Shown here piece by piece: positions 24,885 to 33,059 of a stretch of 64,000 nt of DNA. The notes under the pieces are model-generated. The model was not told the DNA's origin and ran no database searches. It saw only the letters and a program-made list of their open reading frames with translations. This DNA is from Rhizobiaceae bacterium (GTDB lineage Bacteria; Pseudomonadota; Alphaproteobacteria; Rhizobiales; Rhizobiaceae): positions 124,001 to 188,000 of the forward strand of contig JAHBYW010000009.1 in the NCBI GenBank assembly GCA_019635755.1, in the 5' to 3' direction. Position 1 is the first letter of the stretch. Each line of letters starts with the position of its first letter. The position numbers and the translations under genes were made by a program.

Positions 24885-24904
24885 GTATCGATCTACTTCG
24901 ATAC
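24885..24904. promoter_or_regulatory. Inverted repeat upstream of the RTX gene
   Basis: GTATCGA (24885-24891) and TCGATAC (24898-24904) are perfect arms around a 6-base spacer in an unusually AT-rich interval (24820-24960), about 150 bp upstream of the RTX start. It may be an operator or part of the promoter region. No coding frame is convincing between 24735 and 25008. Confidence 0.35.
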
Positions 24905-25008
24905 ACGTATAAGATGCAGCAGCAATTCAGCATATAAGATCGCGGAATCACTCACCCAGGCGATACCGGATTCGTTTGGACAACCGGTGATATTGGCCGC
25001 GCGTTGCC

Positions 25009-25785
25009 TCAGGCGACGGCCTGAGCCCGATCCGCATCGAGCCAATGCTTCAGGAAATAGGGCAGCTGCCGGTGCCACCACGGCCAGTCGTGCGATACGT
25101 CCTCGCCCCAGATGTCGATCCAGGCGGGGATGCCCCTTGCCCGCAACACGTCCTCGAGCTCGCGTGTGTCGGCGATCATCGGTGCTTCGTGGGCGCCGCG
25201 GCCGACACAGAAGATCAATCGGAGCGCGCGGATGCGGGAGAGCATCTGTTCGTCGGTCATGCCACCGAGATAATGGATCGGCGAGTTGAAGTAGATCTGG
25301 CCCTCGAGCGATCCCTGGAAGAAGTCAGCCGCCGAGTAGACGCCCGACAGCGCGATGCAGCCGGCCGCGAGCTCGGGAAAGCGGAAGACGAAGTTGGACG
25401 AGTGGAATGCTCCCATCGAGCAGCCGCCGAAGATCGGCTTCAGCTCGGCGCCGCCGTTCGACGCCCGGGCCGCCGCCTGCATCGCGGGAAGCGCCTCCTC
25501 GCGGATGTAGGCGAAGAAGGCCTCGTGGCGCGCGATGCGGGCGGCCGGATCGCCACCCCGGTTCGTGAAGGTCTCCCAGTCGATCCCGTCGAGGGTGAAG
25601 ACCTGCACTTCGCCGCGGTCGATGAGGGCCTGGATCGCCGCGATCGTGCCCGTGTCCTCGTACTGGAAGAAGCGGCCGTTGGACGTCGGCCACAGCACCA
25701 GCGGACGCCCGGCATGGCCGTAGCGCTTCGTTTCCATGTCGCGCCCGAGATGGCGGCTGGCATGCTTGTGGTAGCTGACCTGCAT
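25009..25785 (-). CDS. Alpha/beta-hydrolase esterase paired with an ATP-grasp enzyme
   Basis: A 258-aa esterase-D/PHB-depolymerase-like protein. The nucleophile elbow is GGCSMGAFHS, and the C-terminal DVSHDWPWWHRQLPYFL carries the expected catalytic His. An acidic residue in the stretch WGEDV could complete the triad. The ATG at 25785 has GGAG 5 bases upstream; a GTG two codons earlier overlaps the stop of the ATP-grasp gene. The two genes are tightly coupled, so the esterase probably acts on the product or substrate of that ligase. Substrate unknown. Confidence 0.87.
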   Translation of the reverse strand: MQVSYHKHASRHLGRDMETKRYGHAGRPLVLWPTSNGRFFQYEDTGTIAAIQALIDRGEVQVFTLDGIDWETFTNRGGDPAARIARHEAFFAYIREEALPAMQAAARASNGGAELKPIFGGCSMGAFHSSNFVFRFPELAAGCIALSGVYSAADFFQGSLEGQIYFNSPIHYLGGMTDEQMLSRIRALRLIFCVGRGAHEAPMIADTRELEDVLRARGIPAWIDIWGEDVSHDWPWWHRQLPYFLKHWLDADRAQAVA

Positions 25786-25787
25786 CG

Positions 25788-26957
25788 TCACTCCGCTTCG
25801 GCGTGAATGTAGTCGACCGCCGCCCTCAGCGCCGCCTTGTCCTTGTGACGCATCTGGTAGGCGTAGTTGCCCATCGCCTTGGAGAAGATGTCCTCGATGC
25901 GCTGATGGTGCATGATCTTGTCGCCGTGGGCGGCTAGCACGTCCGCATGGCTGTGGCGATAGCGCAGCCTGTTCTTTCGCGAGGCATAGGCGGCGTGATA
26001 GGTCCCGGTCGCGGGTCCTTCGGCGGTCCCCTTCACGACCATGTCGGCCCAGATCTTGTAGACGTCGGTGTCGTAGGCGAAGTTCATCGCGTCGGTGATC
26101 CAGGCGCCCGGCGGCCGCATGTTCACCTCCAGCGCGATGATCTTGCGGTCCGCTGTCGTCTCGAACAGTTCGATGTGGAAGAACCGCTCCCGCGTGTCGA
26201 ACGCCTTGAGGATCTTCCGCCCGGCCGCCTCGACCGCGGGGTCGATCGTCGGCCCGGTCGCATAGGACATGTGGCCGTCGCGGTTGACGATCTCCATCAC
26301 CGACTGGTCGTAACGGGTGGACGACGCGAACACGACCTTGCCGTCGCGGTCGACGATGCCGTCATAGGTGACGACGAGCCCGTCGACGAAGTCCTGCATG
26401 ACGAAGGAGACGCCGTCGGGCTTGGTCTTGAAGAAATCGTCGAGGTCGGCTTCGCCGTTCAGCCGGTAGGTCATCGCCGCGCCGGCGCCGCTGTCGGGCT
26501 TCACCACCACCGGGTAGTTCACGCGCGAGAGGAACTGCAGCGCCGCCGCGCGATCCGAGACCTTGTGTTCGGGCACCGTCGCGACGCCGCTCTTGCGGAA
26601 GAAGGCGCGCATGCGCGACTTGGACTTCAGGTTGCGCACGAAATCGAGCTTGGTGCCGTAGATGTTGAAGTCGGTGCGCATCTGCGCCTCGAGTTCCAGC
26701 CAGTGCTCGTTCAGCGACTCGAAGCGGTCGATCCTGCCCCATTTGTGCGTGAAGTGGCCGAGCGCCCGCAGCGTCTGGTCGTGATCCTCCATGTCGTCGA
26801 TGCGGTAGTATTCCCGCAGGGCGGCGCGGAGCTTGGCCGGCAGCGCGTCATAGGGGGCGTCGCCGATGCCCAGCACTCTGGCTCCCGCCTGTTGCAGCCT
26901 GTCGCAGAAATCCGCGCTGTTGGCCGGAAAATGCGGCGAGAAGAACACGAAATTCAT
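25788..26957 (-). CDS. ATP-grasp carboxylate-amine ligase-like protein
   Basis: A 389-aa ATP-grasp enzyme. The N-terminal preATP-grasp part (MNFVFFSPHFPANSADFCD) leads into the ATP-binding core: YPVVVKPDSGAGAAMTYRL, FVMQDFVDGLVVTYDGIVD and the metal-binding IIALEVNMRPPGAW. Such enzymes join a carboxylate to an amine or thiol through an acyl-phosphate. The closest types are peptide or amino-acid ligases of unknown product. It is followed within 2 bp by the esterase gene; no other biosynthetic genes lie next to them. Confidence 0.9.
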   Translation of the reverse strand: MNFVFFSPHFPANSADFCDRLQQAGARVLGIGDAPYDALPAKLRAALREYYRIDDMEDHDQTLRALGHFTHKWGRIDRFESLNEHWLELEAQMRTDFNIYGTKLDFVRNLKSKSRMRAFFRKSGVATVPEHKVSDRAAALQFLSRVNYPVVVKPDSGAGAAMTYRLNGEADLDDFFKTKPDGVSFVMQDFVDGLVVTYDGIVDRDGKVVFASSTRYDQSVMEIVNRDGHMSYATGPTIDPAVEAAGRKILKAFDTRERFFHIELFETTADRKIIALEVNMRPPGAWITDAMNFAYDTDVYKIWADMVVKGTAEGPATGTYHAAYASRKNRLRYRHSHADVLAAHGDKIMHHQRIEDIFSKAMGNYAYQMRHKDKAALRAAVDYIHAEAE

Positions 26958-27124
26958 GGAGCCGGACGCCCTCCCCGCATGTCAGCCGGTCCAGTGTGGC
27001 GCATTTGGCCGAAGCGGGGAAGTCCGGGCCTCGGCCCTGCCATGCAACGGGCGGCCGTGGTGGCGCATGCGGGGCGGCGGCCTGCATGCGAGGCTGCGCC
27101 ATTGCAACCGCGTTCGAGCAGGCC

Positions 27125-27832
27125 ATGACCCTTCGCTTCCACGCCCATCCGCTCGCCTCCTTCTGCCACAAGGCGCTGATCGCGCTTTACGAGAACGAGA
27201 CGCCGTTCGAGCACGTGATGGTCGACTTCGGCGACGACGCGTCGGCCGCCGCCTTCCGCGCGCTCTGGCCGCTGGCCAAGATGCCTGTCCTGGAGGACAC
27301 CGCGCGCGGCAAGGTCGTCGCGGAGGCGAGCGCGGTGATCGAGTATCTCGACCGCCTGTATCCGGGGCCGGTGCGGTTCGTCCCTGCGGATGCGGATGCC
27401 GCCTGGGAAGCGCGCATGCTGGACGGCGTCTTCGATTCCTATGTCCACGAGCCGATGCAGAAGATCGTCACCGACAGGCTGCGTCCCGCCGGGCGCGACG
27501 ATCCCGAGGGCGTGACGCAGGCCCACGCCCAGATACGGCAGGCCTATGACTGGCTGGAAACGGCGCTGTCCGGCCGCGCCTGGGCGCTGGGCGACGGCTT
27601 CTCGCTTGCCGACTGCGCGGCTGCGCCGGCGCTATTCTATGCCGACATGGTCGAACCGATGGGGCCGCAGCATCGCTGGCTGTCCAGCTACCTCGACCGG
27701 CTGATGGCCCGTCCCTCCTACGCACGCGCGTTGGACGAGGCCAGGCCTTTCTTTGCCTACTTTCCCCTGCCCGACAAACCCGTCGTCGCGGGCCGGCGCG
27801 AATGGCGCGAACGCCGCTGGGCCGCCTCCTGA
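27125..27832 (+). CDS. Glutathione S-transferase
   Basis: A 235-aa two-domain GST. The thioredoxin-like N-terminal domain shows MTLRFHAHPLASFCHKALIAL, the cis-Pro region LAKMPVLEDTARG and the glutathione-binding (E)ASAVIEYLDRLYPG. The all-helical C-terminal domain ends SLADCAAAPALFYADM. The Ser/Cys at the FCHK position suggests a beta- or zeta-like catalytic residue. The ATG at 27125 begins the conserved domain; upstream open frame is not conserved. Confidence 0.93.
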   Translation: MTLRFHAHPLASFCHKALIALYENETPFEHVMVDFGDDASAAAFRALWPLAKMPVLEDTARGKVVAEASAVIEYLDRLYPGPVRFVPADADAAWEARMLDGVFDSYVHEPMQKIVTDRLRPAGRDDPEGVTQAHAQIRQAYDWLETALSGRAWALGDGFSLADCAAAPALFYADMVEPMGPQHRWLSSYLDRLMARPSYARALDEARPFFAYFPLPDKPVVAGRREWRERRWAAS

Positions 27833-27884
27833 CGCGCACGGCGGCCGGAGCCCTGCGGCTTTCCTCAAGCCCGACGGGAAAGCC

Positions 27885-29672
27885 TCAGAACCACTCCGGC
27901 TTCATGCCGAGCGTCGTGTCGTCCAGACGGTCCAGCAGCGCCCGCTGGGTGCGGGCTTTCGGCAATTCGTGCGAGAAGAAATAGCGGCAGGCGGCAATCT
28001 TCCCTGACATGAAATGCTGGTCGGCATCGCCCGCCAGCGCGCGCGCCGCGAGCGTCGCCTGCTTGAGCCACATCCAGGCGATGACGACGTGGCCCAGCAT
28101 GTCGAGGTAGGTCGTCGCGTTGGCCAGGGCGGCCCGCGGATTGACCGCGGCGGCGGTGATCAGCTTGCGCGTCGTCGCGATCGTCTCGCCCAGATGCGAG
28201 GCGAGCATGGAGGCGTGGCCGCTCAAATTCTCGATCTCGTTGGCCGCCTGCACGTCGGCCATGATGCGACCGGCCAGCGCCTTCAGGCCTGCCCCGCCCT
28301 GCTGCATCACCTTTCGGCCCAGTAGATCGAGACCCTGGATGCCGTGCGTCCCCTCGTGGATCGGGTTCAGCCGGTTGTCGCGGTAAAGCCGCTCGACCGG
28401 ATAGTCCTGCGTATAGCCATAGCCGCCAAGCACCTGGATCGCGTGCTTGTTGGCCTCGAGGCAGAATTCCGAGGGCCACGACTTGGCAATCGGTGTAAGC
28501 AGGTCGAGGAGCGTTTCGGTCTCCCGACGCTTGATCGGGTCGGACTCCATGCGCACCGTGTCGACGAGGCTGGCACAGAAGAACAGCAGCGACAGCGCGC
28601 CCTCGACCGCCGCCTTCTGCGCCAGCAGCAGCCGGCGAATGTCGGCGTGCTCGATGATCGGAACCTGGCTGGACTTGGCGTCCTTGCCGTCCGGGTGCCG
28701 CCCCTGCGGCCGTTCACGCGCATAGGCGAGCGAGACCTGGTACCCGGCTGCGGCCAGCGCGGTGGCGCCGAGGCCGACGCCGATGCGTGCCTCGTTCATC
28801 ATCCGGAACATGTAGCTCAGGCCCTTGTGCTTCTCGCCGACGAGATAGCCGACGCAGGGCACGTCCTCGCCGAAGTTCAGCGCGGCGTTCGTCGTGCCGC
28901 GATAGCCCATCTTGTGGTTGAGGCCGGCGAGCGCGACGCCGTTCCGCGCGCCGCGAAGGCCGTCGCCGATCATCAGGTATTTCGGCACGATGAAGAGCGA
29001 GATGCCCTTCACGCCCGGGGGCCCGCCCGGGATCTTGGCCAGGACCATGTGGACGATGTTCTCGGAGATTTCCTGGTCGCCACCCGAGATCCACATCTTG
29101 CGACCGGTAATGCGATAGTTGCCGTCATCGTCCAGTTCGGCCCTGGTCGTGATGTCGGCGAGCGAGGAGCCGGCATCCGGTTCGGAGAGGCACATCGTGC
29201 CGAAGAACCGGCCCTCCACCATCGGCGTCAGGTAGGTCTGCTTCTGCTCGTCCGAGCCGAAGGCCGCGATGAGGTTCGCCGCACCGTGCGTCAGGAACGG
29301 GTAGCCGGCCGTGCCTATGTTCGCCATGGAGAAGATGAACGACAGCGCGCTACGCACCGTCTCGGGCATCTGGGTGCCGCCCCACTCCTCGTCGAAGCCG
29401 GCGCCGAAGAAGCCGGCGTCCCGATACGCCGCGAGCGCATCCCCGACGCGGGCATCGATTTCCACCTCTCCGTCCGCAAAAACCGGCTCATTCCGGTCGA
29501 CATCGGCCGCGTGGGGCAGGAAATGCTCCATCGCTATGCGTTCGGCCGTGTCCAGAACGGCCCGGATCGCCGTCCGGTCGTAGTCGGAAAACCGAGGAAA
29601 ACCAGACAGTTGCGCCCCAGGCAGCATTGAAAAGAGCTGAAAGTCGAGGTCGGTGCGGTCGACCCTAATCAT
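27885..29672 (-). CDS. Acyl-CoA dehydrogenase (large, DmdC-like)
   Basis: A 595-aa FAD-dependent acyl-CoA dehydrogenase of the long class with an extra C-terminal domain. Visible are the middle-domain motif GTMCLSEPDAGSSLADITTRA, ITGRKMWISGG, the FAD-contacting CLEANKHAIQVLGGYGYTQDYPVERLYRDNRLNPIHEGTHGIQ and the C-terminal extension from about residue 470. This class includes 3-methylthiopropionyl-CoA dehydrogenase DmdC and several fatty-acyl enzymes; the substrate is unknown. It is divergent from rpoH2, and the EcfG-type promoter of rpoH2 starts at the base next to its start codon. Confidence 0.95.
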   Translation of the reverse strand: MIRVDRTDLDFQLFSMLPGAQLSGFPRFSDYDRTAIRAVLDTAERIAMEHFLPHAADVDRNEPVFADGEVEIDARVGDALAAYRDAGFFGAGFDEEWGGTQMPETVRSALSFIFSMANIGTAGYPFLTHGAANLIAAFGSDEQKQTYLTPMVEGRFFGTMCLSEPDAGSSLADITTRAELDDDGNYRITGRKMWISGGDQEISENIVHMVLAKIPGGPPGVKGISLFIVPKYLMIGDGLRGARNGVALAGLNHKMGYRGTTNAALNFGEDVPCVGYLVGEKHKGLSYMFRMMNEARIGVGLGATALAAAGYQVSLAYARERPQGRHPDGKDAKSSQVPIIEHADIRRLLLAQKAAVEGALSLLFFCASLVDTVRMESDPIKRRETETLLDLLTPIAKSWPSEFCLEANKHAIQVLGGYGYTQDYPVERLYRDNRLNPIHEGTHGIQGLDLLGRKVMQQGGAGLKALAGRIMADVQAANEIENLSGHASMLASHLGETIATTRKLITAAAVNPRAALANATTYLDMLGHVVIAWMWLKQATLAARALAGDADQHFMSGKIAACRYFFSHELPKARTQRALLDRLDDTTLGMKPEWF

Positions 29673-29697
29673 GGAACCTCTCGTTCCCGGCGGCGTT
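29673..29697 (+). promoter_or_regulatory. EcfG-type general stress promoter of rpoH2
   Basis: GGAAC (29673-29677), 16 bases, CGTT (29694-29697) is an exact match to the EcfG/RpoE2 promoter consensus GGAAC-N16/17-CGTT. It would start transcription about 80 bases upstream of the rpoH2 ATG. rpoH2 is a documented RpoE2 target in Sinorhizobium meliloti. Confidence 0.75.
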
Positions 29698-29784
29698 CGT
29701 TGGTTCTAGCGTCTGGCGGCCTTAGCGTAAAACGGCTTCGCGCCGCACCAACAGATTTTGCGCAATCCGGATCGGGAGCGGTCG

Positions 29785-30648
29785 ATGCAAGACGATTCGA
29801 CGAGGCGGAGTATGGCGCGGGCGGCGATGCGGGCGCCCTATCTGAGCCGCGACGAGGAACGGGACCTCGCCCTCCGCTGGAAGGAACGCGGCGACCAGGA
29901 AGCTCTGAACCGCATCGCCACGGCCCACATGCGACTGGTCATCTCGATGGCCGCCAAGTTCCGCAATTTCGGGCTTTCCATGGGCGACATGATCCAGGAA
30001 GGCCATGTCGGCCTCCTCGAGGCGGCGGCCCGCTTCGAACCGGAACGCGACGTCCGGTTCTCGACCTATGCGTCGTGGTGGATCCGCGCCTCGATCCAGG
30101 ACTACATCCTGCGCAACTGGTCGATCGTGCGCGGCGGCACGAGTTCGGCCCAGAAGGCGCTGTTCTTCAACCTGCGCCGCATTCGCGCCAGGCTCTCCCA
30201 GGGCCGCGAACCGCTCTCCACCGACGCGGTCTACCGGGAAATATCCGCCGCGATCGGCGTGCCGGAAGCCGACGTCGCCGTGATGGACTGGCGTCTGTCC
30301 GCACCGGACACCTCGCTGAACGCGGCGCTGCCGACCGACGGCGATTCTTCCTCGGACCGGCAGGATTTCCTCGTTTCCGACGCGCCGCTGCCCGACGAGG
30401 TTGCGTTCGAGGCGATCGACGACGAGCGGCGCTCGGGCTGGCTCAAGCAGGCTCTCCGCGTCCTCAACGAGCGCGAACTGCGCATCATCCGCGAGCGGCG
30501 CCTCTCCGACGACGGGGTGACCCTCGAGGAGCTGGGCGAGACGCTGGGCATATCCAAGGAGCGCGTGCGCCAGATCGAGAGCCGCGCGCTGGAGAAGCTG
30601 AAGACGGCGCTGGTGAAGGCCAACCCGGACCTCGCCGCAGCCGCCTGA
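29785..30648 (+). CDS. rpoH2: RNA polymerase sigma factor, RpoH2 type
   Basis: A 287-aa sigma-32 family factor. Region 2 is clear (HMRLVISMAAKFRNFGLSMGD, FSTYASWWIRASIQDYILRNW), the RpoH box is AQKALFFNLRR, and region 4 carries the helix-turn-helix VTLEELGETLGISKERVRQIE. The RpoH2 branch is suggested by the upstream EcfG promoter and by divergence from classical RpoH; it usually handles oxidative and general stress. The ATG at 29785 has GGGAG upstream; a TTG at 29758 is possible. Confidence 0.95.
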   Translation: MQDDSTRRSMARAAMRAPYLSRDEERDLALRWKERGDQEALNRIATAHMRLVISMAAKFRNFGLSMGDMIQEGHVGLLEAAARFEPERDVRFSTYASWWIRASIQDYILRNWSIVRGGTSSAQKALFFNLRRIRARLSQGREPLSTDAVYREISAAIGVPEADVAVMDWRLSAPDTSLNAALPTDGDSSSDRQDFLVSDAPLPDEVAFEAIDDERRSGWLKQALRVLNERELRIIRERRLSDDGVTLEELGETLGISKERVRQIESRALEKLKTALVKANPDLAAAA

Positions 30649-30653
30649 ACGGC

Positions 30654-32129
30654 TCAGCTGTCGGTGATGATCTTCACGCGGTCACCGGCCGAGATGCCGG
30701 CGCCGGGAGGCAGCGCGTTCAGGAGCATGAACAGCTCCATCTTGCGGTCGACGCCGACCATCCGCGAGGCCAGCGTGCCGATGGTTTCGCCTGCCTTCAC
30801 CGTCACGACGCGGATGCGGAGCGGCTTCAGCTGCGCCTTTTCCGCGGCGCTCAGCACTTTGAAGCTGCCGCTGACCGCGCCCGCCACGGCGTCGAGGTTC
30901 GTACTGTCCAGCGGCGCGGCCGTCAGCAGCCGGTAGACCTGGTCGCCGGCGCGGATCACGGTGATCCCGAACCGCCAGCCTTCTGCGCTCGCCCGTGCCG
31001 TGGCCGCGTCGTTGCCGTCGATCGTGGTCGCCGTGATGCTGGCGGGATCGAGCCCGGCCACCCAGCCGCTGCGCAGATAGTCGGTCAGCTTGTTGCGCCT
31101 GTCGAGCGACACGCCGTCGAAGCGGATGGCGATGTTGCCCGGACCGGACGCGGTCACCGCGTCGGCCGAATTGTCGATGATGAAACCGGTCGGCACGGTG
31201 AAGCTGACGCCGAGCTTCGGGTGCAGGAAGGTCGTGCCGCGGACGAAGCCCTCCTCCGGCGTGTCGCCGAACAGCAGCCCGTCGACGCCGTCGAGGAACG
31301 AGCCGCGGTCCAGCGTGCCGATGCCCGGCGCGCCGAACTGGCGCGCATGCCGGAGCGCGAGGTCGATGCGCTGCGGCGCGTTCGGATGGCTGGCGAGGAA
31401 GTCGAGGCTGGCGTCCTGCGCGCCGGTGACGGTCCGGAAGTCGCTGTAGGACGCCATCGACTGCAGGAAGCGCGATGCCGCGAACGGATCGAACCCGGCG
31501 CGGCCGCTCATGCGGATGCCGAACGCGTCGGCCTCCAACTCCTGGTTGCGCGAGAACTGCGCCATGCGCAGCTTGCCCCGCACCAGCGCCGCGTTCGCAT
31601 TGGCCGATCCGCCCAGCACGTCGGTGACGACGCGCGTGGCCAGCACCTCTTCGGCCTCCTTCTGCTGCCGAGCAAGCCCGTGATTGGCCGTCACATGCGC
31701 CATCTCGTGGGCAATCACGGCGGCGAGCTCGGCGGAATCATTGGCAAGCGCAAGCAGGCCGCGGGTGACGTACAGATAGCCACCCGGCAGCGCGAAGGCG
31801 TTCACGTTGGGCGAGTTCAGGATGGTAATGCGGTAGGTCTGCGACGGATCGTCGGACACCAACGTCAGCTTGCCGACGACTTTGGCGACCATGCGCTCCA
31901 GCCTGGCATCCGAATACTCGCCGCCATAGGTCGCCAGGATGCGCGGATGCTGCGCCTCGGCCAGCTTGGCGAGGCGGTCGTTGCGCGAGACATTGTCGAC
32001 GGTGATCGGGTTGTTGGACGGCTGGAAAGCGGATTCCCGCACATCGCTTCCGGACAGCACGTTGCAGCCGGCCAGCAGCGCCATCAGCGCAGCCGAAACC
32101 GTCATGCGCAGCCCGAGGCGCGCAAGCAC
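30654..32129 (-). CDS. M48 family metalloprotease lipoprotein (BepA-like)
   Basis: A 491-aa periplasmic lipoprotein protease. The lipobox LLAGC puts the lipid-modified cysteine at residue 22. The zinc site HEMAH is at 141-145 with the third ligand in ELEADAFG near 198. The middle region and a C-terminal LysM-like segment (VVTVKAGETIGTLASRM) follow. Relatives act in outer-membrane protein quality control. It begins with GTG; an ATG eight codons in would leave a very short signal peptide. It converges on rpoH2 with 5 bp between. Confidence 0.92.
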   Translation of the reverse strand: MLARLGLRMTVSAALMALLAGCNVLSGSDVRESAFQPSNNPITVDNVSRNDRLAKLAEAQHPRILATYGGEYSDARLERMVAKVVGKLTLVSDDPSQTYRITILNSPNVNAFALPGGYLYVTRGLLALANDSAELAAVIAHEMAHVTANHGLARQQKEAEEVLATRVVTDVLGGSANANAALVRGKLRMAQFSRNQELEADAFGIRMSGRAGFDPFAASRFLQSMASYSDFRTVTGAQDASLDFLASHPNAPQRIDLALRHARQFGAPGIGTLDRGSFLDGVDGLLFGDTPEEGFVRGTTFLHPKLGVSFTVPTGFIIDNSADAVTASGPGNIAIRFDGVSLDRRNKLTDYLRSGWVAGLDPASITATTIDGNDAATARASAEGWRFGITVIRAGDQVYRLLTAAPLDSTNLDAVAGAVSGSFKVLSAAEKAQLKPLRIRVVTVKAGETIGTLASRMVGVDRKMELFMLLNALPPGAGISAGDRVKIITDS

Positions 32130-32330
32130 AGGCGTGTCGCGTGAAACGCTCAGGCGCAGCAGAACGTCTATCCTTTCCGCGTCAGGAAACCAGGTCCGGG
32201 GCCGACGCGCCGTTCATGCCGGACCACCCTTGCCTGGACCTAGCCATAAACAGGTTGACGTTACAAGAACAGCCAGCCCCGATGCCGCCCACTCTGGAGG
32301 GCAAATATGACCGCTTCCGGGCACCGTCGC

Positions 32331-33059
32331 CTATTTCGCCGGCCGGGCGCCGAGATACCGGTGAAACGCGGCGGGACCGGCCGCGCCGAACATGTCCGCG
32401 GACGACCCGGAGGCCCCGACCCGGCCGTCCTCGACATAGACCAGCCGCGCCGCGGCGCGTCTCGCGTCCTCCGGCTGGTGCGTGACGAACAGGACTGTCA
32501 TGCCCCGCTCGCCCTGGACTTCGGCCAGCAGGGCGATCATTTCGTCCCGCAGCGCCGGTCCGAGCGATGCGAACGGTTCGTCGAGCAAGAGCACGGGGCG
32601 ATCCCGGACCAGCGCACGCGCCAGGGACACGCGCTGGCGCTCGCCGCCGGACAGTTGTCCCGGCAGGCGCGTCTCCATGCCGGCCAGCCCGGTGCGCGAC
32701 AGCGCCTCGGCGATGCGGGCGCGGTCGGCATCCGTCAGCCTCAGGGAGGGCGATATGCCGAGCCCGACATTGGCGCCGGCGTCGAGATGAGCGAAGAGGT
32801 TGTTCTCCTGAAAGATCATCGACACGGGGCGCGCCGACGGCGCCGTCGACGTGACGTCATCGTCGCCAATGAGGATCCGCCCCGCGGTCGGCGTCTCGAA
32901 GCCGGCCACAAGGCTGAGCAGCGTCGACTTCCCCGATCCGCTCGGCCCCATGATCGCGGTGATCACGCCCGGTTCGAAGCGCACGTCGAAAAGCATCGGC
33001 GCTCCGCCATAGCTGAACGCGGCTTGATCCAGTGTCACTGCCAGCCCGGCGCTCTTCAT
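32331..33059 (-). CDS. thiQ: Thiamine ABC transporter ATP-binding protein
   Basis: A 242-aa ABC ATPase: Walker A MGPSGSGKSTLL, signature LSGGERQRVSLARAL, Walker B VLLLDEPFASLG and switch His in VTHQPEDA. ThiQ powers thiamine and TPP import with ThiB and ThiP. Its start overlaps the thiP stop (ATGA, 33056-33059), which fixes the start; the open frame upstream is the out-of-frame 3' part of thiP. It is the last gene of thiBPQ. Confidence 0.95.
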   Translation of the reverse strand: MKSAGLAVTLDQAAFSYGGAPMLFDVRFEPGVITAIMGPSGSGKSTLLSLVAGFETPTAGRILIGDDDVTSTAPSARPVSMIFQENNLFAHLDAGANVGLGISPSLRLTDADRARIAEALSRTGLAGMETRLPGQLSGGERQRVSLARALVRDRPVLLLDEPFASLGPALRDEMIALLAEVQGERGMTVLFVTHQPEDARRAAARLVYVEDGRVGASGSSADMFGAAGPAAFHRYLGARPAK

